A stretch of 64,000 bases of DNA from Thalassovita litoralis. Its GTDB lineage: Bacteria > Pseudomonadota > Alphaproteobacteria > Rhodobacterales > Rhodobacteraceae. A model generated the notes under the pieces. It searched no databases. It saw only the letters and a program-made list of their open reading frames with translations, and was not told the DNA's origin. Both the position numbers and the translations under genes were made by a program. The DNA lies in contig NZ_FXTO01000001.1 of the NCBI RefSeq assembly GCF_900182725.1, forward strand, positions 372,001 through 436,000, in the 5' to 3' direction. Each line of letters begins with the position of its first letter. The first letter of the stretch is position 1. Below, in pieces: positions 37,179 through 46,136 of the stretch.

Positions 37179-37907
37179 TTAGGGGCCATTGGCAACGCGT
37201 GCCAGTACCAGAACCGAAACATCGCTGGCCCCAGCCGCCAGACAGGCATCGGTAGCGGCGCTGAAAGTGGCACCTGTGGTCATCACATCATCCACCAGCA
37301 CAACATGCCGCCCTGCCATCTGGCCCTTTCGTTTTGGGTGAGCGGCAATCGCCCCCTGAAGCTGGGCAAACCGCGCCTCGCGTCCCTTGCCACGTGTGCT
37401 GGCTGTGCGCACAGGGCGGATCAGCAAATCCGGGCAATGGGGCAATCCTGTTGTCCGTGCCACCGCCTGCGACAACAACGCTGATTGATTGAAGCGCCGC
37501 GCCAACAGCCGCGTCCAATGTAGCGGGATCGGGGCCAGCAGAACATTCGTCCCCCATAAATCCCGCCCCGCATTGGCCAGCCACGGGCCTGCGCCCCGCG
37601 CAATATCCTGTCTGTCGCCATGTTTCAGGTCTTTGACCAACCGGCGGGCGTTGCCGTCATACTGAAACACCGCCCTGCCCCGCGACCACGGGCGCGGCGT
37701 GGTCATGCAATCATCGCATATTTCCGGGCCAGTTCCCGCCTGCCCCATCATCGGCGCACCGCAGGCATCGCAGGCCAAACCAGTGACAAAGGGCGTGTCC
37801 CGCCAACATGGACCACACAGGGCGAAATCGCTTTCCACCATTTCCCCGCAACACAAGCACCGTGCCGGATAAATCATGCGTAACGCCGTTTGAAACTTTG
37901 CCTTCAT
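37179..37907 (-). CDS. ComF-family phosphoribosyltransferase-like protein
   Basis: A 242-residue protein. The N-terminal part carries a zinc-ribbon-like set of cysteines (C17, C19, C20, C31, C34, C46, C49, C64, C67). The C-terminal half is a phosphoribosyltransferase fold with the PRPP loop VVLVDDVMTTGAT near residue 205. ComF proteins are linked to DNA uptake in naturally competent bacteria, but in alphaproteobacteria the role is unclear. The start at 37907 is 18 bases from the start of the divergent methyltransferase gene, so both promoters must lie inside the neighbouring coding sequences. Confidence 0.88.
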   Translation of the reverse strand: MKAKFQTALRMIYPARCLCCGEMVESDFALCGPCWRDTPFVTGLACDACGAPMMGQAGTGPEICDDCMTTPRPWSRGRAVFQYDGNARRLVKDLKHGDRQDIARGAGPWLANAGRDLWGTNVLLAPIPLHWTRLLARRFNQSALLSQAVARTTGLPHCPDLLIRPVRTASTRGKGREARFAQLQGAIAAHPKRKGQMAGRHVVLVDDVMTTGATFSAATDACLAAGASDVSVLVLARVANGP

Positions 37908-37925
37908 CGCTTTATCTACGCGCCT

Positions 37926-38744
37926 ATGAGTAACATGCCCCAACTGACCGACCGCGCGGCCCTGACGCGCAATCGCGCCCGCGCCCTGCGCAACCCGGCG
38001 CTGTTCCTGCATGAAACCGCAGCCGAGGAATTTCAGGATCGCCTGTCTTTGGTTAACAGGACGTTTACCAAACCGGCGATTGTGACCGGGTTTCCCGATT
38101 TCTGGGCATCCGTCTTTCCGCAGGCGAAAATCGTTGCGGATACCGATGTGCTGGATTTGGAACCCGAAGCCTATGATCTGGTGATCCACGCGCTGTCCCT
38201 GCATTGGGCCAGCGATCCGGTTGGGCAATTGATCCAGTCGCGCCGCGCCCTGCAACCGGACGGGTTGTTTCTGGCCGGAATGTTCGGCGGGCAAACCCTG
38301 CATCAATTACGCACCGCGCTGGCCGAGGCCGAATCGCGTGTGACGGGCGGCCTGTCCCCCCGCGTGGCACCAATGGCTGAAATACGCGATCTGGGTGGGT
38401 TGTTACAGCGGGCAGGGCTCGCGCTGCCGGTGGCTGATGCGCTGCCGCTGACTGTCAGTTACCAATCTGCATGGCATTTGATGCGCGATCTGCGGGCCAT
38501 GGGCGAAGGCAATGCGCTGTCGGCCCGCTTGCGTCACCCCACCCGGCGCAGCGTTATCCAGACTGCCGCCGATATTTACGCCGACAGCTTTGGTGAAGAT
38601 GGGCGTATCCCAGCCACGTTCGAGATGATTTTCCTGCTGGGATGGGCACCGGATGACAGCCAACCCAAACCGCTGCGCCCCGGTTCAGCCGTATCCCGGC
38701 TGGCGGATGCGCTTGGCACCAAGGAAATCAAGCTACCGGATTGA
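37926..38744 (+). CDS. SAM-dependent methyltransferase (BioC/NDUFAF5-like)
   Basis: A 272-residue class I methyltransferase-like protein. The opening RAALTRNRARAL and FLHETAAEEFQDRLSLV match the group related to mitochondrial complex I assembly factor NDUFAF5, and LVIHALSLHWASDPVGQLIQ is the post-motif II segment typical of it. The glycine-rich SAM motif is poorly conserved. A role in hydroxylation or methylation of a complex I subunit is possible from homology to NDUFAF5. An ATG at 37935 is an alternative start. It precedes hemH by 57 bases. Confidence 0.8.
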   Translation: MSNMPQLTDRAALTRNRARALRNPALFLHETAAEEFQDRLSLVNRTFTKPAIVTGFPDFWASVFPQAKIVADTDVLDLEPEAYDLVIHALSLHWASDPVGQLIQSRRALQPDGLFLAGMFGGQTLHQLRTALAEAESRVTGGLSPRVAPMAEIRDLGGLLQRAGLALPVADALPLTVSYQSAWHLMRDLRAMGEGNALSARLRHPTRRSVIQTAADIYADSFGEDGRIPATFEMIFLLGWAPDDSQPKPLRPGSAVSRLADALGTKEIKLPD

Positions 38745-38801
38745 CCTGTGGGGGGATGCCCTTATGTCGGTTCTCAATACGCAGAAACGGAATATGACAC
38801 G

Positions 38802-39854
38802 ATGACGGACCACGCGACTTGCCCGGCACATGCCCCGGCGGATCACCCGAAAATCCCGGCGGAAAAGGTTGGCGTTCTGATTGCCAATCTGGGAACACCG
38901 GATGACACCGACTATTGGTCGATGCGGCGTTATCTAAGCGAATTTCTGTCGGATAAGCGGGTGATCGACTATCCGTCATGGAAATGGCAACCGCTTCTGC
39001 AACTGATCATTCTGTCCAAACGCCCCTTTGCCAGCGGCGCGGCGTACAGGTCCATCTGGAACACGGAAAAGAACGAAAGCCCGCTGATGACCATCACGCG
39101 GGACCAGACGCAGGCATTGGCTGCAACGCTGGCTGATCGGTACGGCGATACCGTCATGGTGGATTTCTGTATGCGCTACGGCAACCCATCAACCGATTCT
39201 AAAGTTCAGAAAATGGTCGCCGCAGGATGCACCAAAATCCTGTTTTTCCCGCTGTATCCGCAATATGCCGGGGCCACGTCGGCCACCGCAAACGATCAAT
39301 TTTTCCGCGCCCTGATGAAGGAAAAATGGCAGCCTGCGGTTCGCACTGTTCCTGCCTATTTTGACGATCCCGCTTATGTGGATGCGTTGGCCCAATCTGT
39401 CGAACGCGCCTATGCCAATGCGGAAAAACGCCCCGATATTCTGGTTGTATCCTATCATGGGATGCCAAAACGGTATCTGATGGAAGGCGACCCTTATCAT
39501 TGCCAATGCCAGAAATCGACGCGACTGCTAAAGGAGCGTCTGGGCTGGGATGACACGCAGATCACCACCACATTCCAATCCGTGTTCGGCCCCGAAGAAT
39601 GGCTACGCCCCTACACCGTGGATCATGTGGCCGATCTGGCCCGGCAGGGGAAAAAGAACATCGCGGTCATTGCCCCGGCGTTTTCCGCCGATTGCATCGA
39701 AACGCTGGAAGAGATCAACGAAGAAATCCGCGAAAGTTTTGAACATGCGGGCGGGGAAAGCTTTACCTATATCCCCTGCCTGAACGACGAACCCGCCCAT
39801 ATCGCAGCACTGGCCGGTGTGGTGGAACGCAACCTGAAGGGCTGGCTGGATTAA
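38802..39854 (+). CDS. hemH: Ferrochelatase
   Basis: A 350-residue enzyme that inserts ferrous iron into protoporphyrin IX to make haem. The catalytic histidine is in VVSYHGMPKRY, and the C-terminal signature FSADCIETLEEI includes the conserved glutamate. NLGTPDD near residue 29 and FPLYPQYAGATSATA are typical. Some relatives ligate an iron-sulfur cluster; the C-terminal region here lacks the cysteine set for that and has CQCQKS mid-protein. The ATG at 38802 has only a weak ribosome site. A shared terminator follows the stop. Confidence 0.96.
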   Translation: MTDHATCPAHAPADHPKIPAEKVGVLIANLGTPDDTDYWSMRRYLSEFLSDKRVIDYPSWKWQPLLQLIILSKRPFASGAAYRSIWNTEKNESPLMTITRDQTQALAATLADRYGDTVMVDFCMRYGNPSTDSKVQKMVAAGCTKILFFPLYPQYAGATSATANDQFFRALMKEKWQPAVRTVPAYFDDPAYVDALAQSVERAYANAEKRPDILVVSYHGMPKRYLMEGDPYHCQCQKSTRLLKERLGWDDTQITTTFQSVFGPEEWLRPYTVDHVADLARQGKKNIAVIAPAFSADCIETLEEINEEIRESFEHAGGESFTYIPCLNDEPAHIAALAGVVERNLKGWLD

Positions 39855-39894
39855 TCCAGCCCCCTGCCCGGCAAATGTTCTGAAATAAAAAAAA

Positions 39895-39920
39895 GGCGGT
39901 GGATTGCTCCACCGCCTTTT
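39895..39920. terminator. Bidirectional terminator between hemH and a small-peptide gene
   Basis: GGCGGTGGA and TCCACCGCC pair perfectly over nine bases around a TTGC loop. A run of eight A bases precedes it and TTTT follows, so it can work on both strands for the convergent hemH and the 60-residue gene. Confidence 0.9.
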
Positions 39921-39945
39921 CCTGTTTCAAACCAAACTAATGGAA

Positions 39946-40128
39946 TTAGTCGGCTGCAACGGCTGCGATCACGGCCAGGATGATCAGCGGAACCAGAACA
40001 CCACCAGCAGACGAGCTGGAAGCTTCTTCCACGATCACCGGAGCTTCGATTACCGGCTCGGCCATGTTGCCAGCGAAAGCGGTCGAAGCAGCGGCGGTCA
40101 GAGCAGCAGCGAGAACGAGTTTTTTCAT
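39946..40128 (-). CDS. Small exported membrane-tail peptide, 60 residues
   Basis: A 60-residue protein beginning MKKLVLAAALTAAASTAFA, a clear signal peptide with cleavage after AFA. The mature 41 residues have an acidic segment with Pro, Glu and Val (EPVIEAPVIVEEA), a run of four serines and a hydrophobic tail (VLVPLIILAVIAAVA) that should sit in the inner membrane. GGAGG lies five bases before the ATG. It ends at the terminator shared with hemH. The function is unknown. Relatives are sometimes mislabelled ferrochelatase, presumably because of this neighbour. Confidence 0.8.
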   Translation of the reverse strand: MKKLVLAAALTAAASTAFAGNMAEPVIEAPVIVEEASSSSAGGVLVPLIILAVIAAVAAD

Positions 40129-40268
40129 AGTATCCTCCAGATATTCGCCCACCGCGCACAAAACACGGCAAGCACCCAAGACTTACCTCGTAGCTTTTTC
40201 TAATCAGCAAACCGAGTCAAATGCAAACGCAAGTTCTCCATGCCCCTGCGTTCACAGCCAAAATGTCG

Positions 40269-40847
40269 TCAAATTAGCAACACTTGCGTGCCTACTTTGG
40301 TCAGCCCGAAAAGTTCGGCGATATGTTCATTGTAAAGACCAATGCAGCCATTGGATGATCTCCGGCCAATCTTGCGCGTGTCGTGAGTGCCGTGAATCCT
40401 GTAATAGGTCCAGCTTAGATACAAAGCATGAGTTCCCAGCGGATTGTTTGGCCCCGGCGGCACGTAATCCGGCCATTCAGGGTTTCTTTCTTTCATCGAC
40501 GGCGTAGGCCGCCAATCCGGCCCTTCCACCTTGCGCACCACATGGGTACGCCCCCGGCGGGTCAGATCATCCGTCAGCGGCACAGAAGACGGATACAGTT
40601 TATAAACCGACTCGTCCTCGGACCAGAAATGCAGCGCCCGCGAATCGATATCCACCAGAACGGCACCGTTTTTCAGGTTGCTGAAGTAGGGTTTCCAATC
40701 CAAAGACCGGAAACTGGAAATATTCCGCCGAACGGCCTGACTCAGGTCGCGTTCCACTTCGACGGTATGCGCCCCGTCGACATCCAACGCCAGCGCAGGC
40801 GTGCCAAACAGTGCCGCGCCCCCAGCCAAAAAATGTCTGCGTTTCAT
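40269..40847 (-). CDS. L,D-transpeptidase (YkuD family), exported
   Basis: A 192-residue YkuD-fold enzyme that forms or edits 3-3 cross-links, or attaches proteins to peptidoglycan. The N terminus, MKRRHFLAGGAALF then ALA, looks like a Tat signal (RR motif) with a cleavage site near residue 20. The active-site motif is HGTHDTRKIGRRSSNGCI with H152, S165, G167 and C168, preceded by ALYLSWTYYRIH. The ATG at 40847 has GAGGAG eight bases upstream. The catalytic cysteine is followed by IGLYN rather than the usual R; the family tolerates this. Between 40129 and 40268 I see nothing else. Confidence 0.88.
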   Translation of the reverse strand: MKRRHFLAGGAALFGTPALALDVDGAHTVEVERDLSQAVRRNISSFRSLDWKPYFSNLKNGAVLVDIDSRALHFWSEDESVYKLYPSSVPLTDDLTRRGRTHVVRKVEGPDWRPTPSMKERNPEWPDYVPPGPNNPLGTHALYLSWTYYRIHGTHDTRKIGRRSSNGCIGLYNEHIAELFGLTKVGTQVLLI

Positions 40848-41039
40848 ATGTATCGCTCCTCGACTAACGCCCAGACGATAACAAGGCGTCACCGTTTACC
40901 CGGTTTTTCTGTCATATTATGGCGCGAAAGCCTCAGTCGCAAATCAAACCCGTGTCAACATCGCAGCTCACGTGGATGTGGGTTTGAATGGCAACGCTAC
41001 ACAGGCTAGACCGGACAGGCACTACTGCGGAAGGTCATA

Positions 41040-41552
41040 ATGCTGCGTCTAACGGTTTTACTACTTATCGGCTCTTTGGGTTTGTCTGGCTGTGTGTCAA
41101 CCAGCCCGCACACGCTTGGCCCGGATGGGAAACCCCTGCCGCGCATGTATCGGATTTCGCAAAACGATGTGGGCAAAATTCAGTATCGGATGCTGGATTC
41201 TGTCAACGCACTGCGGCAGGCGTCCAGCGCATCGCCGCTGGTGTTGGATGGCAAACTGAATGCCGCCGCTGCCACCCATGCACGGGATATGTCGGTGCAG
41301 AACCGCCCGTGGCATTTCGGGTCTGACGGCTCCTCCCCCTTGGATCGCGTCCGCCGCGTCGGATACGAGGGGATGCTGATCGGCGAAAACATTTCGGAAA
41401 CCTATGAAACCGAACTGGAAACACTGTCCGCATGGATGGAACAGGAAGATACCCGCCGCGTGATCCTTGACCCCGCCGCAACCAAATTGGGCTTTTCGTG
41501 GTTTCAGGAAAAAAGCGGCAAGATCTGGTGGACGATGGTCACGGGCAACTAA
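41040..41552 (+). CDS. CAP/SCP-domain lipoprotein
   Basis: A 170-residue lipoprotein with the lipobox LSGC (Cys18) and a CAP (SCP/TAPS) domain (about 45-168). Likely tetrad residues are the histidines in AATHARDM and RPWHFGSDG and the glutamates near IGENISETYETE. Bacterial CAP proteins are envelope proteins of mostly unknown function. Between the two L,D-transpeptidase genes, it may act on the cell wall. It ends 12 bases from the end of the convergent second transpeptidase. Confidence 0.85.
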   Translation: MLRLTVLLLIGSLGLSGCVSTSPHTLGPDGKPLPRMYRISQNDVGKIQYRMLDSVNALRQASSASPLVLDGKLNAAAATHARDMSVQNRPWHFGSDGSSPLDRVRRVGYEGMLIGENISETYETELETLSAWMEQEDTRRVILDPAATKLGFSWFQEKSGKIWWTMVTGN

Positions 41553-41564
41553 GCCCGTCCCACC

Positions 41565-42059
41565 TTAGGGATAGATGGAAATCGGTGTGCCGTTACGCAC
41601 CATTGCATAGATATCTTCAATTTCCTTATCGGATACGGCAATACATCCCGCCGTCCAATCACGCCCGCCATCGCGGTATTTGCCGGGGCGGCCGTGGATG
41701 AAAATATCACCACCGGGGCTTTTTCCAGCAGCCTGCGCACGGGTGCGATCCGCAGTATTCGGATAAGAAATCCCGACAGACAAATGGAATTCACTGTTAG
41801 GGTTGCGCCTGTCGATCCGGTAATGCCCTTCGGGGGTTTTTCCGTCCCCTTCAAAATTCTTATGCCCCACCGGCGCAAAACCCAGCCCGATGTCATAAGA
41901 TTTCAGCGCCTTGTCATGGTGCAGCAGGTGCATCTTGCGTTCGCCCTTGAACACCACGACCCGCGTTACCTCGGGGCCGTGATAGGATTTGAACTTGGAC
42001 GAACACCCGGCCAGCCCCACCAGAACCAGCCCGATCAACAGGAATTTAACGAAACGCAT
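41565..42059 (-). CDS. L,D-transpeptidase family lipoprotein
   Basis: A 164-residue YkuD-family lipoprotein. The lipobox LAGC gives Cys19 as the lipidated residue. The active-site motif is IHGRPGKYRDGGRDWTAGCIAVSD with H122 and C139, and TPEGHYRI (about 75-82) is the typical upstream segment. It lacks the long N-terminal wall-binding domain of larger members. The ATG at 42059 is preceded by GGGG; the longer frame upstream is not supported. It lies 70 bases after the RNA methyltransferase gene and may be read with the hslO operon. Confidence 0.86.
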   Translation of the reverse strand: MRFVKFLLIGLVLVGLAGCSSKFKSYHGPEVTRVVVFKGERKMHLLHHDKALKSYDIGLGFAPVGHKNFEGDGKTPEGHYRIDRRNPNSEFHLSVGISYPNTADRTRAQAAGKSPGGDIFIHGRPGKYRDGGRDWTAGCIAVSDKEIEDIYAMVRNGTPISIYP

Positions 42060-42129
42060 CTGCACTGCCCCAACGGTTTTTCCGTTGGATACCGTTTTTT
42101 GGGATTCGGCGGTAGCCCCGCCAAACACC

Positions 42130-43353
42130 TCACGCGGATTTGAGTGTGAACTTGCCCACCAATTCAACATGTGACGACCAGCGGAACTGATCCACCACCT
42201 GCACCCAGTCCAGCGCGTACCCTGCCGCAATCAATAGCTTGGCATCCCGCGCGAATGTCACCGGATTACACGACACAAAAGCGATCACCGGCACACCGGA
42301 TTGCGCCAGTTCCGTCACCTGTGCTTCGGCCCCGGCGCGGGGCGGGTCAATCACTGCCGCCCCGAATTTACGCAGCTCATCCGGCAGCAGCGGGCGACGG
42401 AACAAATCGCGGGCTTCGTGTGTGACCCGCTTCAATCCCGGTGTTTCGCGCCATCCCCGGTCCAGCGCGGCCATCATGTCCTTGGATCCTTCGACGGCGT
42501 GAACCTCGGCCCCGCGCGCAATGGGCAGGGCAAAGGTGCCGCATCCGGCGAACAGGTCCACCACCGCATCGCAGCCTTTCACAATTTCTGACACGGCGTC
42601 GCGCAGTGCGGTTTCCCCGTCCTTTGTGGCCTGCAAAAACGCACCCGAAGGCGGCACAACACGAACCCCGCCCAAATTTTGCACCGGGGGATGTCGCATG
42701 GCGACGACTTCATCCTCCCACGCCAGCCGCGCTAATCCGTGTTTTTCCGTCAGCGCCGCCAGATCAATCCGCAGTTGCCCGTCCAGCGGTTTGCCGCCTG
42801 TCACCGACAGGTCCAACCCTGCTTCGGACAGTGTGGCCAGAACCGACAATTCACCTTTTCGGCTGCCGCCTGTTACGGCCAAATCTTCGGCCACCGGAAT
42901 CGCCCTTAGCAATGCGGGGTCAAGCAGTTGGCAATCGGGAATCGCCACAATCGTATCCGAGGCCCGCGCGTGAAACCCGGCCATCGCCCCCTTTTTGGTA
43001 CGCCGCGCCGAAATGCTGGCCCGCCGCCGCGTCTGCGGGGCCGAGGTTTGGATGGGACGAAACTCTGCCTCGATCCCTTGCGCGCGCAAGGCCTGCCGCA
43101 CGACCCCGGTTTTCCAATCTGCCACAAACGCATCCCGCGCGTGCTGTAGCTGACAGCCACCACAGGCTTTGTAATGTTTACACGGCGCAGCCACCCGATC
43201 ATCGGACGGGGTGATGATCCGCATATCGACCAGCTTTTGCCCCTCAAGGGTGCCTGTCACCACTTCGCCCGGCAGGGCCAACGGCACGAATACCGGGCCT
43301 TCGGCGATCCCATCGCCCTGATGCCCCAACCGTGTGATCGTGTATTCAGCCAT
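42130..43353 (-). CDS. RNA (uracil-5-)-methyltransferase, TrmA/RlmD family
   Basis: A 407-residue class I SAM methyltransferase of the TrmA/RumA family, probably acting on 23S rRNA or tRNA uridines. An N-terminal TRAM-like domain is followed by cysteines C58, C64, C67 and C141 in the arrangement of the 4Fe-4S site. The SAM motif is VVDLFAGCGTFALPIA, DPPRAG is motif IV, and the nucleophile lies in FVSCNPVTFARD. The exact uridine target cannot be told from sequence. It is ten bases after cca, the last gene of the hslO-nudix-cca unit. Confidence 0.9.
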   Translation of the reverse strand: MAEYTITRLGHQGDGIAEGPVFVPLALPGEVVTGTLEGQKLVDMRIITPSDDRVAAPCKHYKACGGCQLQHARDAFVADWKTGVVRQALRAQGIEAEFRPIQTSAPQTRRRASISARRTKKGAMAGFHARASDTIVAIPDCQLLDPALLRAIPVAEDLAVTGGSRKGELSVLATLSEAGLDLSVTGGKPLDGQLRIDLAALTEKHGLARLAWEDEVVAMRHPPVQNLGGVRVVPPSGAFLQATKDGETALRDAVSEIVKGCDAVVDLFAGCGTFALPIARGAEVHAVEGSKDMMAALDRGWRETPGLKRVTHEARDLFRRPLLPDELRKFGAAVIDPPRAGAEAQVTELAQSGVPVIAFVSCNPVTFARDAKLLIAAGYALDWVQVVDQFRWSSHVELVGKFTLKSA

Positions 43354-43363
43354 CCCGTTTCCC

Positions 43364-44512
43364 TTATCGCCGTGCCAATAGCGCAGCCCGATCCAGGGCA
43401 AAGCCTGACTCGATCCACGCCCGTTCCAGTTCTTTCAATTTCGCGCCCAGTGCTGGGCCAGCGTAATCCGGCATCAAATCCTTGCCGGTCAGCGGAAATT
43501 GCACCGCTGCGGCCTGCGCCAGTTCATCCCGGTTCAGGACCAGCGGCATTTCGAACGCCACGGCGCGCAACAGTGCCACATTCACCGCCATGTCCATTCC
43601 CTGACGATAAGCAATTTCAGGCAGGCTTAGGGTCGTTTCCAGACCTTCGCGCAAATGCGCCAATTCCCGTGCCTGCGCATTGGACAATCGCAAATGTGTG
43701 GCCGCCTGAGCATCCCCCAGACAGGCCAGACGCCGCATAGGCGCGGGGGGTATTCCGCCTTCCAAATGTACCAAAACCGCCAGTTGGGTCGCGTCTGCCC
43801 CCGGTAAAATCCGGGTCAGCACCCCACAGGCCTGCATCGCCGCCAAGGCCGGGGCCGGATCGGGCGCGGACAGCAATTTGCGCATTTCCGCCCCGATACG
43901 TTCCACAGACAGTTGCGCCAGACCTTCGGTATTTTCCGCAACAGCGGCCAGCCCCTCGCTGTCCAGCCCTTCGTCCGGGTCGCCATACCATGCGTAAAAT
44001 CGGAAAAACCGCAGAATGCGCAGGTAATCCTCGCGGATGCGCTGTTCGGGGTCTTCGATGAAACGCACATGGCGGCGCTGCAAATCCGCCACCCCCTGCC
44101 CCAGCGGGTCCACCACAGTTCCATCAGCCCGTGAATACAGGGCATTCATGGTGAAGTCGCGCCGCTTCGCGTCCTCTTGTATGTCGTCGGAAAAGGCCAC
44201 GACCGCACGCCGCCCATCGGTTTCCACATCCCGGCGGAATGTCGTGACCTCGTGCGGGATACCGCCCGACACTACGGTAATCGTACCGTGATCAATCCCG
44301 GTTGGCACGGGCTTCAGCCCCGCCGCTGCCGCCAGTTCCATCACCCGGTCCGGGTGCGCATCGGTGCAGATGTCGATATCCGCCACCCCGGTGCCGATCA
44401 GCGCATTGCGCACGCACCCGCCCACGAAAAAGGCCTGATGCCCGCCTGCCTGAAGCATCGCGCAAACCTTTTGCGTGGCCGGGTCTGTGATCCAGTCGCC
44501 GGTGATCCGCAT
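43364..44512 (-). CDS. cca: CCA tRNA nucleotidyltransferase/poly(A) polymerase family
   Basis: A 382-residue class II nucleotidyltransferase, expected to add or repair the tRNA 3' CCA end. The head has FFVGGCVRNALIG (about 28-40) and the metal-binding DxD in ADIDICTD (D45, D47), followed by RRDFTMNALY and EDPEQRIREDYLRILRFFRF, which are family-typical. A poly(A) polymerase role cannot be excluded by eye. The ATG directly abuts the upstream Nudix stop codon (TGAATG). It sits in an operon with hslO upstream. Confidence 0.92.
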   Translation of the reverse strand: MRITGDWITDPATQKVCAMLQAGGHQAFFVGGCVRNALIGTGVADIDICTDAHPDRVMELAAAAGLKPVPTGIDHGTITVVSGGIPHEVTTFRRDVETDGRRAVVAFSDDIQEDAKRRDFTMNALYSRADGTVVDPLGQGVADLQRRHVRFIEDPEQRIREDYLRILRFFRFYAWYGDPDEGLDSEGLAAVAENTEGLAQLSVERIGAEMRKLLSAPDPAPALAAMQACGVLTRILPGADATQLAVLVHLEGGIPPAPMRRLACLGDAQAATHLRLSNAQARELAHLREGLETTLSLPEIAYRQGMDMAVNVALLRAVAFEMPLVLNRDELAQAAAVQFPLTGKDLMPDYAGPALGAKLKELERAWIESGFALDRAALLARR

Positions 44513-45109
44513 TCAATCCGCCATCCTGTCCGCCAGTCCGCGCAGAACCCGCGCCGTCGCCCCCCAGATGTAATAAGGACCATAAGGCACCGTGAAATAA
44601 TGCCGCCGCATTCCACGCCAGCGCCGCCCCTGCACGGAAAACCGCCCCAAATCCGCGATATGGGACAACGGGACGTAAAACACCTCGTCCACCTCTCCGG
44701 GTTCGGGGATGGGGGTGAAATCCCCGGTGACGCGGGCCAGAACCGGGGTCATGGTAAACCCGGTCACGGTTTCATGGCTGGGCAGGGTTCCCAGAACCTG
44801 CACCATCGCGGGGTCCAGCCCCACCTCTTCGCGGGCTTCGCGCAGGGCGGCGGCAATCACATCAGCATCGCCTTCGTCCTGCTTTCCACCCGGAAAGGCA
44901 ATCTGCCCCGGATGGTGCTTCAGGTGCGAGGCACGTTTGGTCAGGATCACATGCGGTTCGCCGTTGCGCTGGACAAAGGCCACCAACACCCCAGCCGGGC
45001 GCAGCTTGCGCCCTTCTGGAAGTTGTACATCCGGGTTCAGATCGAAATCAGAGGATGACGAACTGGGCCGGGTCAGAGCCTGAATCACACGCGCCAGCGG
45101 ATCATTCAT
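44513..45109 (-). CDS. CoA pyrophosphatase-like Nudix hydrolase
   Basis: A 198-residue Nudix protein of the UPF0035/NudL type that hydrolyses CoA and its derivatives. The CoA motif ILTKRASHLKHHPGQIAFPGG (about 55-75, given in pieces) precedes the Nudix box GGKQDEGDADVIAAALREAREEVGL. The start at 45109 overlaps the hslO stop by eight bases. The last codon is directly followed by the cca ATG, so the two are coupled. The tight packing suggests one transcript from the hslO promoter. Confidence 0.9.
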   Translation of the reverse strand: MNDPLARVIQALTRPSSSSSDFDLNPDVQLPEGRKLRPAGVLVAFVQRNGEPHVILTKRASHLKHHPGQIAFPGGKQDEGDADVIAAALREAREEVGLDPAMVQVLGTLPSHETVTGFTMTPVLARVTGDFTPIPEPGEVDEVFYVPLSHIADLGRFSVQGRRWRGMRRHYFTVPYGPYYIWGATARVLRGLADRMAD

Positions 45110-46100
45110 CGTCGTCTGCCGCCTTCGTTGCCTCGAACCCCAGCGTCGCCGGATCCAGATCGTAATGCGCGCCACAGAACTGGCAATCCGCCGTCACGCG
45201 ACCCACGTCATTCGTCATCTTCGAGATGTCTTTTTGCGAATAGATCGACATGGTTTGGCGCACCCGGTCTGCCGAACAGGTACAGCCGAACCGGACGGGC
45301 TGTGCATCGAATACGCGCGGGGCTTCTTCGTGGAACAGACGAACCAACAGATCGGTCGGCGATACCATCGGCCCGATCAGTTCCAGCTCCTCGACTGAAT
45401 TCAGCAGGATATTCACCCGGTTCCAGTTTTCGGAATCGTCCCCATCCACCAGATCACGGGCGTGCAGCAAACCGCTTTCGCCGGTCGCTTCGTTGCCTTT
45501 GGCAAAGGGCGAAGCTTTGGGCATGTGCTGCAACATTACGCCGCCCGCACGCCAATATTCACCAACGCCCGGTTCCCGCGATTTGCCGAAGCTTAGCGCG
45601 AAACGGGTGGGCAGTTGTTCAGACTGGGCGAAATACGCTTCGGCACAGGCAGCCAGCGATCCGCCCACCAGCGGGGTCAATCCTTGATACGGGGCCATGC
45701 CTTTGCCTTGGTCGATCATAATCGCGAAATAGCCCTTGCCTACCTGATCAAACGGCGCGCCATTGGTCAGACGATCGACGTCATAGCTGGCATAGGCACG
45801 AATACGCGCGGGTTGGCCATCCTCGGTTGGGCCATAATAATCCGTTGCGATCATCCGCACCGGCCCATCCGATTGCACCTGAAGCGACAGCTTCCAGCGC
45901 AGTTTGATCGTTTGGCCGATCAATGCGGTCAGCAGCGCCATTTCAGCGACCAGCGCTTCGACAATGGGGGGGTAATCGTGTTGACGCAACACGCCATCCA
46001 ACACGCCATCCAGCCGCGCAACGCGACCGCGAATATCTGAATTGTCCAGCTGGAACGGCAACACAGTGTCGTCCCAAGCAAGCTTATTTCCAACAGTCAT
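45102..46100 (-). CDS. hslO: Redox-regulated chaperone Hsp33
   Basis: A 332-residue holdase chaperone, switched on by oxidative unfolding. The zinc cysteines are C273 and C275 (CTCSADR) and C306 and C309 (CQFCG), in the CxC-X-CxxC order of Hsp33. The N-terminal domain (about 10-245) has GCG-poor Hsp33-like text such as VSPTDLLVRLFHEE. An RpoH-type promoter lies 37-67 bases upstream. It heads an operon with a CoA-type Nudix enzyme, cca and an RNA methyltransferase. Confidence 0.95.
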   Translation of the reverse strand: MTVGNKLAWDDTVLPFQLDNSDIRGRVARLDGVLDGVLRQHDYPPIVEALVAEMALLTALIGQTIKLRWKLSLQVQSDGPVRMIATDYYGPTEDGQPARIRAYASYDVDRLTNGAPFDQVGKGYFAIMIDQGKGMAPYQGLTPLVGGSLAACAEAYFAQSEQLPTRFALSFGKSREPGVGEYWRAGGVMLQHMPKASPFAKGNEATGESGLLHARDLVDGDDSENWNRVNILLNSVEELELIGPMVSPTDLLVRLFHEEAPRVFDAQPVRFGCTCSADRVRQTMSIYSQKDISKMTNDVGRVTADCQFCGAHYDLDPATLGFEATKAADDDE

Positions 46101-46136
46101 GGGGTTTCCTTACAGGCCTTGCCTTGGCATACCGCG

